Assembly (NCBI GenBank): GCA_037447655.1
Contig: JBBHKE010000860.1
Span: 1-26,935 of the forward strand
Length of the DNA stretch: 26,935 nt
From: Zygnema cylindricum
Lineage: Eukaryota; Streptophyta; Zygnematophyceae; Zygnematales; Zygnemataceae
Reading direction: 5' to 3'
Below, piece after piece: positions 26,810 to 26,935 of the stretch (its first letter is position 1; each line of letters opens with the position of its first letter). The translations under genes were made by a program, and so were the position numbers. Below the pieces are notes generated by a model. The model saw nothing but the letters and a program-made list of their open reading frames with translations. It searched no databases and was not told the origin of the DNA.

Positions 26810-26935
26810 TAGTGTTGTGTATCGGTAAGGATTTACCGATAACCGATATGGACCTTTTTTCGGGTTCCCGATAATCGATATATTGGTACGATATATCGAC
26901 ATCGGTCTTATCGCCGATAAGTAGCCGATAATATC
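26810..26935 (+). mobile_element. Probable left end of another hAT-like element, cut by the window
   Basis: From TAGTGTTGTGTATCGGTAA at 26810 the sequence becomes packed with CCGATA/TATCGG motifs in both orientations (about nine in 115 bases). Such density is typical of the subterminal region of hAT elements, whose ends often begin TAG/CAG-N-G. The other end and the 8-bp target duplication (candidate CTAATAGC just before) are outside the window. Confidence 0.4.

Overview
The window looks like nuclear DNA of a streptophyte, i.e. a land plant or charophyte alga. It is AT-rich, intron-bearing and gene-poor. It carries parts of a COBRA-like GPI-anchored wall protein gene and a plant receptor-like kinase gene, inside a dense mosaic of nested transposons and minisatellites. 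A charophyte such as Chara, or a bryophyte, would fit, but the species assignment is inference. Nothing bacterial or viral in style (operons, ribosome binding sites) is seen.

Layout. Positions 1-4483 hold a Copia-type LTR retrotransposon that encodes only Gag (a TR-GAG type element). Its 5' LTR is cut by the window start. Its primer binding site matches the anticodon arm, not the 3' end, of initiator tRNA-Met. Positions 4536-8438 are a complete but decayed hAT DNA transposon with 15-bp terminal inverted repeats, an 8-bp target duplication with one mismatch, and a transposase pseudogene on the minus strand. Positions 8480-8681 are the first of several short elements with the terminal repeat TACACCG..AATCGTTATTAG. 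Positions 10232-11091 (minus) are the last two exons of a COBRA-like gene. Positions about 11690-17145 are a GTAC-rich repeat field built around a roughly 2-kb foldback palindrome (centre about 12914), three related half-units and more of the short terminal-repeat elements.

Positions 18176-23149 (plus) carry four phase-compatible exons of an unrecognised secreted protein, possibly glycosyltransferase-like. They are separated by introns full of pyrimidine-rich tandem repeats and G-rich tracts. Positions 23390-25032 (minus) are three exons of an LRR-VIII-type receptor kinase: transmembrane segment, glycine-rich loop and catalytic lysine, and helix C to hinge. The rest of that kinase is not found downstream. 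Positions 25771-26586 hold two more short terminal-repeat elements. Positions 26810-26935 look like the start of another hAT-like element.

The host genes do not appear to form a pathway. All three are partial, and two opposite-strand genes stop against each other around 23150-23390. The most unusual signals are the anticodon-arm primer binding site that also supplies an in-frame gag ATG, the foldback element with a 65-bp block identical in both arms, the recurrent TA-flanked terminal repeats, the tandemly repeated splice-acceptor-like block at 21658-22013, and the colliding truncated genes. Exon borders were inferred by eye from GT/AG sites, phase and protein similarity; no alignment was run.
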